From assembly GCA_020718905.1 (NCBI GenBank), contig DYRD01000018.1, positions 1 to 39,003 of the forward strand: DNA of 39,003 nt, read 5' to 3'. Each line of letters begins with the position of its first letter. The first letter of the stretch is position 1. Source of the DNA: Syntrophus aciditrophicus. GTDB lineage: Bacteria > Desulfobacterota > Syntrophia > Syntrophales > UBA8958. The notes beneath the pieces are model-generated. The model was given only the letters and a program-made list of their open reading frames with translations. It ran no database searches and had not been told where the DNA came from. Position numbers and translations under genes: made by a program. Positions 15,048 through 23,793 of this stretch are shown here, piece by piece.

Positions 15048-17454
15048 TGTTTGTCAAGTCGGCCTGATAACGGCAGTCCTTGCGGAGGCACTGTTTTACA
15101 TCCCCGGCTTTTGTTCGTTTTTCTACGAGCAAGGGAGCACCGCACTGGGGGCAGGGCTCAGGCAGAGGACGGTACCACATGGCAAATTTGCAGGACGGGT
15201 ATTTAGTACACCCGAAGAATGTTTTGCCTGTTTTTGCACGCCTTTCGGAGAGAAATCCGTCACAGCACGCTTCGGGACAGGGGATGCCAAGGTGAACATT
15301 AAGGATGGCCTTACATTCCGGATAACCGGTGCAACCGAGAAACTTGCCGAAACGTCCCTCTTTGTAGGCCATGGGTTTCCCGCATTTTTCGCAGAGGGTG
15401 TCGGTGACAATCACCTCCGCTTTTGGACGATCGCTCCCATCGCCCGCAGTAATTTTTAACGTGTTCTTACACTCCGGATAACCGGAGCAGGCCATGAACT
15501 TGCCGAATCTTCCCTGCTTTAGGACCATGGTCTTGCCGCATTTTTCACAGGTGAGGTCAGGGGCAGCCTTTTCCTCCGCCGTACCCTGACCATTGCCTTC
15601 TTCGGGGAGATTCATCGTGTTTTTACAGGCCGGATAATTGGTGCAGGCGATAAAACGGCCATTCTTTCCCCATTTAATGGCCATGGGGTTACCGCATTTC
15701 TCACAGATGATGTCCGTAGGAATACCCATGCCTTTGAGGCTCTTCATGTTTCCTGCCGCCGCTTTGAGTTCCCTGGAAAAATCAGCGTAGAAGTCGTTAA
15801 GGATATCAATGCGGTTGTTTTTTCCTTCTTCGATAAGATCGAGACGGCTTTCCAGAGAGGCAGTGAAGGTTACATCGAGAATCTTGGGAAAGTTTTCCAC
15901 CAGTAAGTCCGTGACTAACATTCCCAGATCGGTGGGGCGGAACTTCCCTTTTTCCATGAGAACGTATTCCCGATCCTGTATAGTGCTGAGAATAGTTGCG
16001 TAGGTGCTTGGCCGGCCGATGCCTTTTTCTTCTAGTTCCCGGACGAGAGAGGCCTCGGAAAATCTTGGGGGCGGCTGGGTGAACTTCTGTTCCGGGATCA
16101 AGGACATAAGGTTTAAAATTTCACCCACCGACAGGTCGGGCATGATTTTCCCCAATTCATCGTCCGCATCGGCGCCGTTGTCCTCTTTTCCTTCCCGATA
16201 GACCTCCGTATAGCCGGAAAATTTCATGATGGAACCTTGGGCGCGGAAAAGATATGAACCGGCCGTGATTTCAATAATCGTCTGATCAAAGACAGCCGGG
16301 GACATCTGACTGGCAATAAAGCGGTTCCATATCAGTAGATACAGCTTGAATTGATCCGGGCTTAGATATTGCTTGATCTCCCCGGGACGGTGGAGCATCG
16401 AAGAAGGCCTGATGGCCTCATGGGCGTCCTGGGCGGAGGCGCTGTTCTTGAACAAACGCGGTTTGGGAGGGAGATATGAAGGATCATACGCATCCTGGAT
16501 ATATTTCCTTACTTCCTGCAGGGCCTCCTCAGAAATGCGCATGGAGTCCGTTCGCATGTAGGTGATAAGGCCCACGGATCCTTCGGCCCCTAAGTCGATG
16601 CCTTCATATAGCTGTTGCGCCACGCTCATCGTTTTCTTGGCGGAAAAGCGCAACCATCGGGAGGCCTCCTGCTGGAGCTTGCTTGTGGTAAAGGGCGGCA
16701 GGGGGGAACGCTTGACTTCCTTCTTGTCCACCTTGGCGACGACAAATGGCTGCTGCCCCAGCTCTTCAAGCACTTGGGCCGATTGTTCGCCATTGATGAT
16801 CTTTGCTTTTTTATTGTCTATTTTTGTCAGTTTGGCCTCGAAGGCCGGTGGCTTGTTGCCCTCCAAAGAGGCGGTCATCGTCCAGAATTCCTCGGAGATG
16901 AAACTGTTGATCTCTTTTTCCCGATCGCAGACGATCCGTACGGCGACGGATTGAACGCGTCCGGCGCTGAGTCCACGCCTGACCTTATCCCAGAGGAGGG
17001 GGCTGATCTTATAGCCGACCAGGCGGTCCAGGATCCGGCGCGTCTGCTGGGCCTCGTATTTCGGGAGGTTGAGTGCGAGAGGATTCCTGATCGCCTCGAG
17101 GACGGTATTTTTGGTAAGGTCGTTGAAAAGGGCGCGATGAACTAGCTTGTTCTTGCCGTTGATCTCCTGGGCAACATGCCAGGCAATCGCTTCTCCTTCC
17201 CGGTCCGGGTCGGGGGCCAGATAAATATGCTCGGCTTTTTGAGCCGCTTTTTTTATTTCGGCCATGACTTTCTTCTTGCTGTCCATGAGATTGTAACTCG
17301 GTTCGAAGCCCTGCTCCACATCGATGCCGAGAGTACTCTTTGGCAGGTCCTTGACGTGACCCATAGTGGCCCGGACATCAAAATCGGCGCCGAGAAATTT
17401 TTTGATCGTTTTGACTTTGGTTGGCGACTCTACGATTATTAAAGAATGGGACAT
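15037..17454 (-). CDS. topA: DNA topoisomerase I
   Basis: This type IA topoisomerase relaxes negatively supercoiled DNA by passing strands through a transient 5'-phosphotyrosine break. The TOPRIM domain opens with IIVESPTKVKTI (catalytic E9) and has APDPDREGEAIAW (acidic D82/D84/E86). The active-site tyrosine is Y299 in GLITYMRTDS. The C-terminus (about residue 580 onward) holds at least four CxxC-type zinc ribbons: CEKCGNPMAIKWGKNGRF, CEKCGKTMVLKQGRFGKF, CEKCGKPMAYKEGRFGKF, then CPEACCDGF and CPQCGAPLL. The length of 805 residues is usual for zinc-ribbon-rich versions. It lies four bases after the broken dprA and overlaps trmFO by eleven bases. Confidence 0.96.
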   Translation of the reverse strand: MSHSLIIVESPTKVKTIKKFLGADFDVRATMGHVKDLPKSTLGIDVEQGFEPSYNLMDSKKKVMAEIKKAAQKAEHIYLAPDPDREGEAIAWHVAQEINGKNKLVHRALFNDLTKNTVLEAIRNPLALNLPKYEAQQTRRILDRLVGYKISPLLWDKVRRGLSAGRVQSVAVRIVCDREKEINSFISEEFWTMTASLEGNKPPAFEAKLTKIDNKKAKIINGEQSAQVLEELGQQPFVVAKVDKKEVKRSPLPPFTTSKLQQEASRWLRFSAKKTMSVAQQLYEGIDLGAEGSVGLITYMRTDSMRISEEALQEVRKYIQDAYDPSYLPPKPRLFKNSASAQDAHEAIRPSSMLHRPGEIKQYLSPDQFKLYLLIWNRFIASQMSPAVFDQTIIEITAGSYLFRAQGSIMKFSGYTEVYREGKEDNGADADDELGKIMPDLSVGEILNLMSLIPEQKFTQPPPRFSEASLVRELEEKGIGRPSTYATILSTIQDREYVLMEKGKFRPTDLGMLVTDLLVENFPKILDVTFTASLESRLDLIEEGKNNRIDILNDFYADFSRELKAAAGNMKSLKGMGIPTDIICEKCGNPMAIKWGKNGRFIACTNYPACKNTMNLPEEGNGQGTAEEKAAPDLTCEKCGKTMVLKQGRFGKFMACSGYPECKNTLKITAGDGSDRPKAEVIVTDTLCEKCGKPMAYKEGRFGKFLGCTGYPECKAILNVHLGIPCPEACCDGFLSERRAKTGKTFFGCTKYPSCKFAMWYRPLPEPCPQCGAPLLVEKRTKAGDVKQCLRKDCRYQADLTNNDG

Positions 17455-17458
17455 TAAT

Positions 17459-18588
17459 TCACTCCTGAAGAATATAGGTTTTCCCCGGCGTTTGCCGGAT
17501 CAGGCCCCTGAGTTCGAGATGCAAAAGCAGGGAAAGGATATCCGAGGCTGACAGGCCGGTAGCGGCGATGATGTCATCAACGGGACGAGGTTGGGAAGAC
17601 AGGTTATTAATTACCAGTTCCTCTTGCTCGGTGAGGACTGCAGAACGGACATCGCGACGCCGCTCAGGTTCATCGGGAAGGGCGGCGCCGGGAACAGCTG
17701 ACAGGTCAGCTGGAGGGGCAGGAAAGGCCTTCATTAGGGCTAGCGACTCATCGGGAAAATTATGGGAGACGATTTCCGAAAGAATGTCATCGATATTTTC
17801 GACGAGTTTTGCCCCTTCCTTGATGAGACGATTCGTTCCCCGGGCGCCTGCCTCATCGATACTTCCGGGTACGGCAAATACCCCTCTTCCTTGAGCGGCG
17901 TCACCATGTTCCAGGGCTATTCTTGCCGTAATGAGAGAACCGCTTTTTTCGGTTGCCTCAACAACCACTACCCCAAGCGACATCCCGCTGATGATCCGGT
18001 TCCGGGCTGGAAAATTGGGAGCGTTCGGCCGCGTGGTAAATGAATATTCCGAAACGACAGCGCCGCTGCGGCTGATTTCATTAAAGAGGGACTCGTTTCC
18101 CGGAGGATAGATAACATCAAGCCCTGATCCGAGCACCGCCACGGTTCTTCCCTTGACGGACAATGCGCCCCGGTGTGCCGATGTGTCGATACCTCTGGCC
18201 ATACCGCTTACAATGGTGACGCCGCTCAGGGACAGGTCCCGACAGAGTCTTTCCGTTGTATATTTGCGCTGGCCTGTCGCGAGCCGACAACGGCTACGGA
18301 CATATCGAGGTCCCGTAGGTCGCCTTTCACATAGAGAAGAACGGGACAATCGTAAATGTGGAGTAGACGCTGCGGAAAGCGGTGGTCCTCACAGGTGATG
18401 ATGGCAACATTCAACTCCCGGGCCTTTTCAAGTTCCTCATTTATCGCCGCCCATTGTCTGAAATCCTTAGTTCCGAAGCTCTGGAGCAGATTCTTGATGC
18501 CCATGTTTCCCAGTCCGTCGACGAGCTTCAGGGCCAGCCAGTATTTGAGATTAGTACTTGTCTTTGTCATCATTTCAGCCGTTTTCAA
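17459..18588 (-). pseudogene. dprA: DNA-processing protein DprA, split by a single-base frameshift
   Basis: DprA binds incoming single-stranded DNA and loads RecA during natural transformation. The first frame (18588 down to 18226) holds the N-terminal helical part and VAVVGSRQAS. The second frame (ending 17459) resumes with KYTTERLCRDLSLSGVTIVSG, then GMARGIDTSAHRGAL and AVLGSGLDVIYPP, which form the Rossmann core. A C-terminal winged helix (EQEELVINNLSSQPRPVDDI) follows. Joined, they make about 376 residues, the normal size. The break maps to an A run of the coding strand (TTT at about 18263-18265 on the plus strand), and adding one A restores SRQASAKYTTERL. No other lesion is seen, so this may be a sequencing error. 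The start is uncertain: TTG at 18588, or an ATG at 18573 or 18570. Confidence 0.85.
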
Positions 18589-18601
18589 AAAAGTGGTGAA
18601 G

Positions 18602-18628
18602 GGTATATCTCATCCCGAGGGCTGTCAA
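18602..18628 (-). promoter_or_regulatory. Possible promoter for dprA-topA-trmFO
   Basis: On the minus strand, TTGACA (18628-18623) is followed after 15 bases by TATACC (18607-18602). The spacing is short and the -10 is 4/6, but the -35 is perfect and the position, 14-30 bases upstream of the dprA starts, is sensible. Confidence 0.4.
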
Positions 18629-18647
18629 GGAATTTAACAATGACGGC

Positions 18648-18809
18648 ATGATTGATGGCTCTTTATCCTCAGAGGGACAAATATACATTGTCAGGGAAGT
18701 TGATTTCGGCTACATACTCGCCATTCATAATGGAAAGGTAAATGATCGGAAAAATGCGGCCGAAATATTTGTGGATGTTCTTTGTTCTATTGATGGCAGC
18801 GACGTTTGA
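18648..18809 (+). CDS. Possible 53-residue protein, weakly DUF2292/YezD-like
   Basis: This ORF is too short for the track. It reads ATG-IDGSLSSEGQIYIVREV, then DFGYILAIHNGKVNDRKN. The FG-x-I-x-x-x-IHNGKV pattern resembles the small DUF2292 (YezD) proteins of about 55 residues, which have (F/Y)GSV-x-x-x-IHDG(R/K)VVQIE. I see no good ribosome site. Its last 68 bases overlap the start of the 553-residue protein in another frame. It may be a decayed copy or chance. The resemblance comes from memory of the family, not from a search. Confidence 0.25.
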   Translation: MIDGSLSSEGQIYIVREVDFGYILAIHNGKVNDRKNAAEIFVDVLCSIDGSDV

Positions 18810-20403
18810 GCCGCTGGACCCGGTAAAGAGCTGGGGTGCGGCGGTGCTCCTTCAGCCGGAATCCATAGTGATGGGTGATATCGGAGCGGGTAAGCTGAAG
18901 CAGGGAACGATTGTCCTTTCCCATGACGATTCTGTTCGGAAGGCATGGTCCGTGGATCTTGAAGATGGCTGGCTGTGCAAAGCGGGTCAGCCCTTGACGG
19001 GGATGCTCGAAAACACGCGGCCGTTGCAGATCAAGATTTCCATGAAATCCTCCCTGGTCCCGGCGGGAGAAGACAACAATCACCACGGTCTTTACACAGT
19101 TGTCCTTAATCTTGACCTTGATAACAGACATGTCATCTATCATAAGAAATTAGCGGGTGGAAACCACAGAGAAATGATCATCCTGAATGTCGGGGGAGAA
19201 AGAAAGGTCGTAGAACTTTCTTTCTATGTGATGGAATATCCCCTGGCGCCGGTGTTAGCTGTCTCACCCTGTCGCCTTGATTTTGGCGCCCTGGGACAAG
19301 GGCAGAAAATGGTTAAAAAGATCGAGATTACCAACAGGGGGAGGCAGGCCTTAAAATGGAAAATCCGTCAAAAAAATAACTTCCAGCAAATGGCAGATAG
19401 CGAAGCTCTTTCGGGGCGATACGTTTCCTTTTTACATTCTGAAACCAGGGAAACGGGCCAGTACCGGCCGGGAAATGCCGGCAAGGAAAGTGCCGAATTT
19501 ACCGGTCATTGGTCGGAAATAGATGGTTATCCCGAAGCCCAGCAAAATAGTGTCTTGAAATACCGTTTTTCCGGTGCGGGGGTAATCCTCTATTATTGGA
19601 AGTCACCGGCGGGAGGTAAATTTACTCTTTACCTCGATAATCGGATAATAGCCAATATCGACGCCTTCAATGAGCACACTGCAGCCGCTGAATACCGTCT
19701 CCATGAACCTGTTGGCATTGGGACGCATACCCTGACGCTGGTCAACAATCTGGGACGGGTCGTTATCGAGGGAATAAAGATCGTTGGCAGAGAAATTACC
19801 CCGGGGAATGGGAAGTGGCTAAAAATATACCCGGAAATAGGCGTTACCACCCGGGAGATTGACTATCTTCATATATCCGTAGACACAACCCGTTTGCCGC
19901 CGGGGACATATGGGCAGCTGCTGAGCGTAGAATCAAACGGTGGTGAAGCGACAATCGAACTCTATGTAGAAGTTTCGCTGGAACCGGCTTTTAAAATACT
20001 GGATGTATACAGATACAGCTTCGGTAACGATGTCCTCTTCAGCACGAATCCTGAAGGAGAGACAAGGACGGCTTATTTCAGAAACTATCGCAAGGAAGGG
20101 ATAGCGTTCAGACTTTTCAGTCCCGGTGGTCCCGGCACAACGGAGTTTTATAGATGGTACAATCCCCGCAAACAATTGCATTTCTATTCATACGAGACAA
20201 GTGGCGGAGGGAAATTATCCAGAGAATACGTCTTTGAAGGAACCATCGGCAATATTGCCACCAGTCGCTTGCCGAACACCCGTGAATTGTACCGTTGGCA
20301 TCATTCACCTCCGGGACAATATTTTTTCTCCACCGATCCGAGGGGGGAAGGGATTCAAAAAAAAGGATGTAAATACGATGGGATCGCTGGATTTGTAAGG
20401 TAA
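18742..20403 (+). CDS. Exported protein with Ig-like domains and C-terminal DUF5648-like repeats
   Basis: The function is unknown. An N-terminal hydrophobic segment (YLWMFFVLLMAATF) suggests export. Residues about 30-170 look beta-rich. SPCRLDFGALGQGQKMVKK (from about 178) matches the start of abundant periplasmic Ig-like (HYDIN/ASPM-type) domains. A jelly-roll-like middle follows, with TGHWSEIDGYPEAQQNS, VILYYWKSPAGGKFTLYLDN and THTLTLVNNLGRVVIEGIKI, resembling extracellular carbohydrate-binding-type modules. A second Ig-like region then contains RLPPGTYGQLLSVESNGGEA. The last 135 residues hold three repeats (VYRYSFGNDVLFSTNPEGE, FYRWYNPRKQLHFYSYET, LYRWHHSPPGQYFFSTDP), each ending in an EG/DG-containing strand, as in DUF5648. 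A cell-surface binding role is inferred. A weak promoter-like TTGTCA-17-TACATA lies at 18688-18716. An alternative start is the ATG at 18754. Confidence 0.8.
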   Translation: MIGKMRPKYLWMFFVLLMAATFEPLDPVKSWGAAVLLQPESIVMGDIGAGKLKQGTIVLSHDDSVRKAWSVDLEDGWLCKAGQPLTGMLENTRPLQIKISMKSSLVPAGEDNNHHGLYTVVLNLDLDNRHVIYHKKLAGGNHREMIILNVGGERKVVELSFYVMEYPLAPVLAVSPCRLDFGALGQGQKMVKKIEITNRGRQALKWKIRQKNNFQQMADSEALSGRYVSFLHSETRETGQYRPGNAGKESAEFTGHWSEIDGYPEAQQNSVLKYRFSGAGVILYYWKSPAGGKFTLYLDNRIIANIDAFNEHTAAAEYRLHEPVGIGTHTLTLVNNLGRVVIEGIKIVGREITPGNGKWLKIYPEIGVTTREIDYLHISVDTTRLPPGTYGQLLSVESNGGEATIELYVEVSLEPAFKILDVYRYSFGNDVLFSTNPEGETRTAYFRNYRKEGIAFRLFSPGGPGTTEFYRWYNPRKQLHFYSYETSGGGKLSREYVFEGTIGNIATSRLPNTRELYRWHHSPPGQYFFSTDPRGEGIQKKGCKYDGIAGFVR

Positions 20404-20437
20404 ATTAAACTTGTCGGATAAGAGATGGGATTGGCCC

Positions 20438-20466
20438 TTGACAAAAAATGTCAAAAGAGATATTAG
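20438..20466 (+). promoter_or_regulatory. Promoter of the Arg-His-Arg-Lys tRNA array
   Basis: TTGACA (20438-20443), a 17-base spacer and TATTAG (20461-20466) form a good sigma70-type promoter about 23 bases before the first tRNA. The bases after the -10 (GCTCCCTC) make a GC-rich discriminator, the feature linked to negative stringent control of stable-RNA promoters in E. coli. Confidence 0.65.
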
Positions 20467-20488
20467 GCTCCCTCTTTTATATAAGTGT

Positions 20489-20565
<77 letters not shown>

Positions 20566-20573
20566 GAGAATAT

Positions 20574-20651
20574 GGTGGGTGTAGCTCAGTTGGTTAGAGT
20601 GCCGGGTTGTGGCCCCGGAGGTCGAGGGTTCAAATCCCTTCACTCACCCCA
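20574..20651 (+). tRNA. tRNA-His (anticodon GTG)
   Basis: A 78-base cloverleaf including the encoded extra G at position -1, which faces C73 as is characteristic of tRNA-His. The acceptor is GTGGGTG/CACTCAC and the anticodon loop TTGTGGC (GTG) sits on the CCGGG/CCCGG stem. CCA is encoded. Confidence 0.97.
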
Positions 20652-20667
20652 TTGACTGAAAAAAAAG

Positions 20668-20744
20668 GCGCCTGTAGCTCAGTTGGATAGAGTCGCAGAC
20701 TTCGAATCTGTTGGTCGTACGTTCGAGTCGTACCAGGCGCGCCA
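20668..20744 (+). tRNA. tRNA-Arg (anticodon TCG)
   Basis: A 77-base cloverleaf with a perfect acceptor GCGCCTG/CAGGCGC, anticodon loop CTTCGAA (TCG, reads CGA/CGG), T stem GTACG/CGTAC and encoded CCA. Its first 15 bases equal those of the tRNA-Arg(TCT) two genes upstream, which points to an old duplication of acceptor and D-arm sequence. Confidence 0.96.
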
Positions 20745-20773
20745 GATAAAAGAATTCGAGTTGATATATTACC

Positions 20774-20849
<76 letters not shown>

Positions 20850-20856
20850 GAAAAGC

Positions 20857-20891
20857 AGGGGTTAGGCAATTAAAGCCTAACCCCTTTTTTT
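20857..20891 (+). terminator. Rho-independent terminator of the tRNA array
   Basis: AGGGGTTAGGC and GCCTAACCCCT form a perfect 11-bp stem around a 7-base loop (AATTAAA), followed at once by a run of seven Ts. It separates the tRNA transcript from miaB. Confidence 0.95.
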
Positions 20892-20982
20892 CTTGAGCGG
20901 AATAAATATCAAAAAACCTATTGACTCTGGTAGGTCCTTATATTAGTCCCATTTCTTAATCAATTTCTGGAGCATTGAGGAA

Positions 20983-22302
20983 TTGCCTCGCAATATATTT
21001 TATATACGCACCTTCGGATGCCAGATGAATGTTCACGATTCCGATCAGTTAGCGACTATGATGGTTGACGACGGTTTTGAACAGACGGAAGATGTAAGGC
21101 AAGCGCAGGTTATTCTCGTCAATACATGCAGTATCAGGGAGAAGGTGGCCCAAAAAATAATCAGTCAGATCGGTCGCTACCGGCAGTTGAAGGAAAATAA
21201 TCCCGACCTTGTTATCGGCGTGGGAGGCTGTCTCGCTCAGCATTGGGGGACGTCCCTTTTGAAAAAAAACGTCGGCATTGATTTCGTTTTTGGACCCCAC
21301 GCCCTGGACAAGGTGCCGGAAATGATCAGCAGGGTGCAAAAAAGGGGGGGGGCAATCGTAGATACGGCATTCCGCACGGGCATTACGTCTCTGAATATCT
21401 GTCCCCGGCCGCATAACGGTGATTTGCAGGCCTTTGTCACCATTATGCAGGGATGCGACAACTTTTGTTCCTATTGCGTAGTCCCCAACCTCCGGGGAAG
21501 GGAAGAAAGCCGCCCGAGTCAGGATATTATCAATGAAATAAGGTTTCTGGTCGCTCATGGTGTTAAGGAGGTGACCCTCCTCGGACAGAACGTCAATTCC
21601 TACGGCAAGGGGTTGGACGAGGGGATTTGTTTTTCTGATTTAATTAAAAGCATCGACGCCATCGATGGTCTGGAGAGGATAAGGTTTACAACGTCTCATC
21701 CTAAAGACCTTACCGATGATTTGGTCGATCGCTTTGGAAAATTGGGGAAGCTTTGCGAATATATTCATTTGCCTTTTCAGGCCGGTTCTAATAGCATCCT
21801 CGCACGGATGAACCGCGGCTATACAAGGGAAGATTATCTTGCTAGGGTGGAACGATTGAGGGAAGTTTGTCCGGACATCGCGGTCAGTTCCGATGCGATG
21901 GTAGGATTTCCGGGAGAAACGACAGCGGATTTTGAAGCCACCCTCGAAATGATGGAGATAATCAGGTTTGACAACCTTTTTTCCTTCAAGTATTCGGAAC
22001 GTGAGGGAACGAAGGCCGTTAGCCTTGATCAAAAAGTACCGGAAAAAGAAAAAAGCCGCCGTCTCAATTTACTGCAAGCACTTCAGGATCGCCATACCCT
22101 GGAGAGGAACAAGGCGATGGTTGGTAAAACTGTGGAAGTCCTTGTGGAGGGGATTAGTAAGAACAGTTCCAAAGATATGATGGGACGAACAAGAACGAAC
22201 AAGATCGTCAACTTCAGAGGCCCGGAGCAGCTCCACGGAAAAACCGTAAACCTGCATATTACCGCCGGATATTTACATTCATTGCGGGGCGAACTTTCTT
22301 GA
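20983..22302 (+). CDS. miaB: tRNA-2-methylthio-N6-dimethylallyladenosine synthase MiaB
   Basis: MiaB is a radical-SAM methylthiotransferase that adds the 2-methylthio group to i6A37 of tRNAs reading UNN codons. The N-terminal UPF0004 domain carries three cluster cysteines: C13 (FGCQMN), C49 (NTCSIRE) and C83 (GGCLAQ). The radical-SAM cluster is C158-x3-C162-x2-C165 in GCDNFCSYCVVP. NLRGREESR is the MiaB-type continuation. A C-terminal TRAM domain (about 375-439) binds RNA. The start is a TTG, with GGAG about ten bases upstream. It gives the expected N-terminus, and no in-frame ATG exists before the first cysteine motif. A G9 tract (21344-21352) behind an A6 run is read correctly in frame as KRGGA. 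Only a poor promoter (TTGACT at 20921) is seen between the terminator and the gene. Confidence 0.95.
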   Translation: MPRNIFYIRTFGCQMNVHDSDQLATMMVDDGFEQTEDVRQAQVILVNTCSIREKVAQKIISQIGRYRQLKENNPDLVIGVGGCLAQHWGTSLLKKNVGIDFVFGPHALDKVPEMISRVQKRGGAIVDTAFRTGITSLNICPRPHNGDLQAFVTIMQGCDNFCSYCVVPNLRGREESRPSQDIINEIRFLVAHGVKEVTLLGQNVNSYGKGLDEGICFSDLIKSIDAIDGLERIRFTTSHPKDLTDDLVDRFGKLGKLCEYIHLPFQAGSNSILARMNRGYTREDYLARVERLREVCPDIAVSSDAMVGFPGETTADFEATLEMMEIIRFDNLFSFKYSEREGTKAVSLDQKVPEKEKSRRLNLLQALQDRHTLERNKAMVGKTVEVLVEGISKNSSKDMMGRTRTNKIVNFRGPEQLHGKTVNLHITAGYLHSLRGELS

Positions 22303-22315
22303 GAAGGAGGAGGGG

Positions 22316-22816
22316 ATGTTGATTGAAATGAAGATTACCGGGCTGACGATAGATCCGATAACGAGCACTCCGATCGTCATTCTGAAGGATATTGAGGAGA
22401 AAAAGGCCATTCCGATCTGGATCGGTTTGTTTGAAGCCAGCGCCATAGCGACGCAGTTGGAAAAGATCTCCTTTTCCCGGCCCATGACCCATGATCTGAT
22501 GAAAGAAATATTGAAAGTACTCGGCGTGGAGGTAGTGCGGGTAGAAATTCACGATTTGAGAAACAACACCTTTTTTGCGAACATGCATTTGCAGGGAGAT
22601 GGAAAGACTTATATCGTCGATGCCCGTCCCAGCGACGCCATTGCTATCGCCCTGAGAACAGATGCCCCGATATTTGTTGAGGAAAAAGTAATCGAAAAAT
22701 CGAGAAACGTCGATATCGGCGCCAACATTGACGACATGGAAAAACTCAAGGAAGATAAACTGAAGGATTTCCTCGAACACTTGTCTCCCGAGGCCTTCGG
22801 TAAATACAAGATGTGA
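22316..22816 (+). CDS. Bifunctional nuclease family protein (BFN/DUF151)
   Basis: The whole protein is one BFN domain: MLIEMKITGLTIDPITSTP, then VILKDIEEKKAIPIWIG, FEASAIATQLE, RPMTHDLMKEIL and DARPSDAIAIALRTDAPIFVEEKV. These are the conserved blocks of this family, named after plant proteins with reported RNase and DNase activity. The bacterial role is not established. A short acidic, lysine-rich tail follows. The length of 166 residues is normal. The ATG has a strong AGAAGGAGGAGGGG site and lies 13 bases after miaB. A BFN gene between miaB and xerC fits deltaproteobacterial gene order as I remember it. Confidence 0.9.
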   Translation: MLIEMKITGLTIDPITSTPIVILKDIEEKKAIPIWIGLFEASAIATQLEKISFSRPMTHDLMKEILKVLGVEVVRVEIHDLRNNTFFANMHLQGDGKTYIVDARPSDAIAIALRTDAPIFVEEKVIEKSRNVDIGANIDDMEKLKEDKLKDFLEHLSPEAFGKYKM

Positions 22817-22835
22817 TGTCTATTTTTGATAAATC

Positions 22836-23793
22836 ATGGTAAAAATATCTACCCTGGAAGAAGCGATAATCGCCTTCGCCTTACATCTTGAAATGGAGAG
22901 AAACCTGTCCCCCCAGACTTGCCGGAGTTATCTTTCCGACCTTATGGACTTCTCCGGCTTCATGAAAGGACAGAAGTTGGGCGTCATTACCGGGGAAAAT
23001 AAGGGCCTTGGCAATTTTGATCAGTTGCATCTTCGTATGTATCTGGCGACCCTCTACAAGCGCAAACTTCAAAAAGCGTCCATCGCCCGTAAACTGTCGG
23101 CGATGAACACTTTTCCCCGCTACTTGCTTAGAGAAGGATACATCGCCGTGCATCCTCTTGCCACCGTGTCGGCGCCGCGCCAGGATTTGCTCATGCCCAG
23201 GCACCTGTCCGTTGATGAGGTATTTGACCTCCTGAGGGATCGATTTGCAGAAGACATCAAGGGAAAACGGGACAGAGCCATCCTGGAAATATTATATTCC
23301 ACGGGTATCCGCTTGAGTGAGCTTACGGCGTTGAACAGGGAGGATATCGATTTTGAGCAGGCACTGATCAGGGTGCGGGGAAAAGGGCGGAAGGAAAGGA
23401 TTGTTCCCATCGGAGTACCGGCGCTGCGGACCTTGAAAGATTACCTGGAAAGAAGGGTATCCGGGGGGGGAAAACGGGACTCCTGAGGAAAGAAAAGGAC
23501 CTTTGATCACCGGTAGAAATAAGGAACGGATCAATCCCCGGACGGTGGAACGAATAGTTGATAAATATATGCGGATGAGCGGTAATCAAAAAAAGATCAG
23601 TCCCCACGCCCTGCGGCATTCCTTCGCCACCCATCTCCTCGATGCGGGAGCCGATTTAAGGAGCATTCAGGAACTGCTCGGCCATGAGAGTCTCTCGACG
23701 ACCCAGCGTTATACTTCGGTCAGTGTCGGGCGGCTCATGGATATCTATGACAAGGCACATCCCAAAGCGCGGGGAGGAGCAAACCAGGCATGA
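22836..23793 (+). pseudogene. xerC: Tyrosine recombinase XerC, frameshifted in a G8 tract
   Basis: XerC resolves chromosome dimers at dif together with a partner recombinase. The first frame (22836-23486) holds the SAM-like N-terminal core-binding domain and the first catalytic residues (Arg in STGIRLSELTALN, Lys in VRGKGRKERIVP). The second frame (to 23793) holds [19 protein letters not shown] and [14 protein letters not shown], with the His, Arg, His and nucleophile Tyr. Reading through the G8 tract at 23463-23470 with one G fewer joins them as [28 protein letters not shown], giving about 318 residues. As written, neither piece has a full catalytic set. The length change may be a sequencing error, true inactivation or a phase-variable switch. 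The end overlaps hslV by four bases. Confidence 0.88.
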
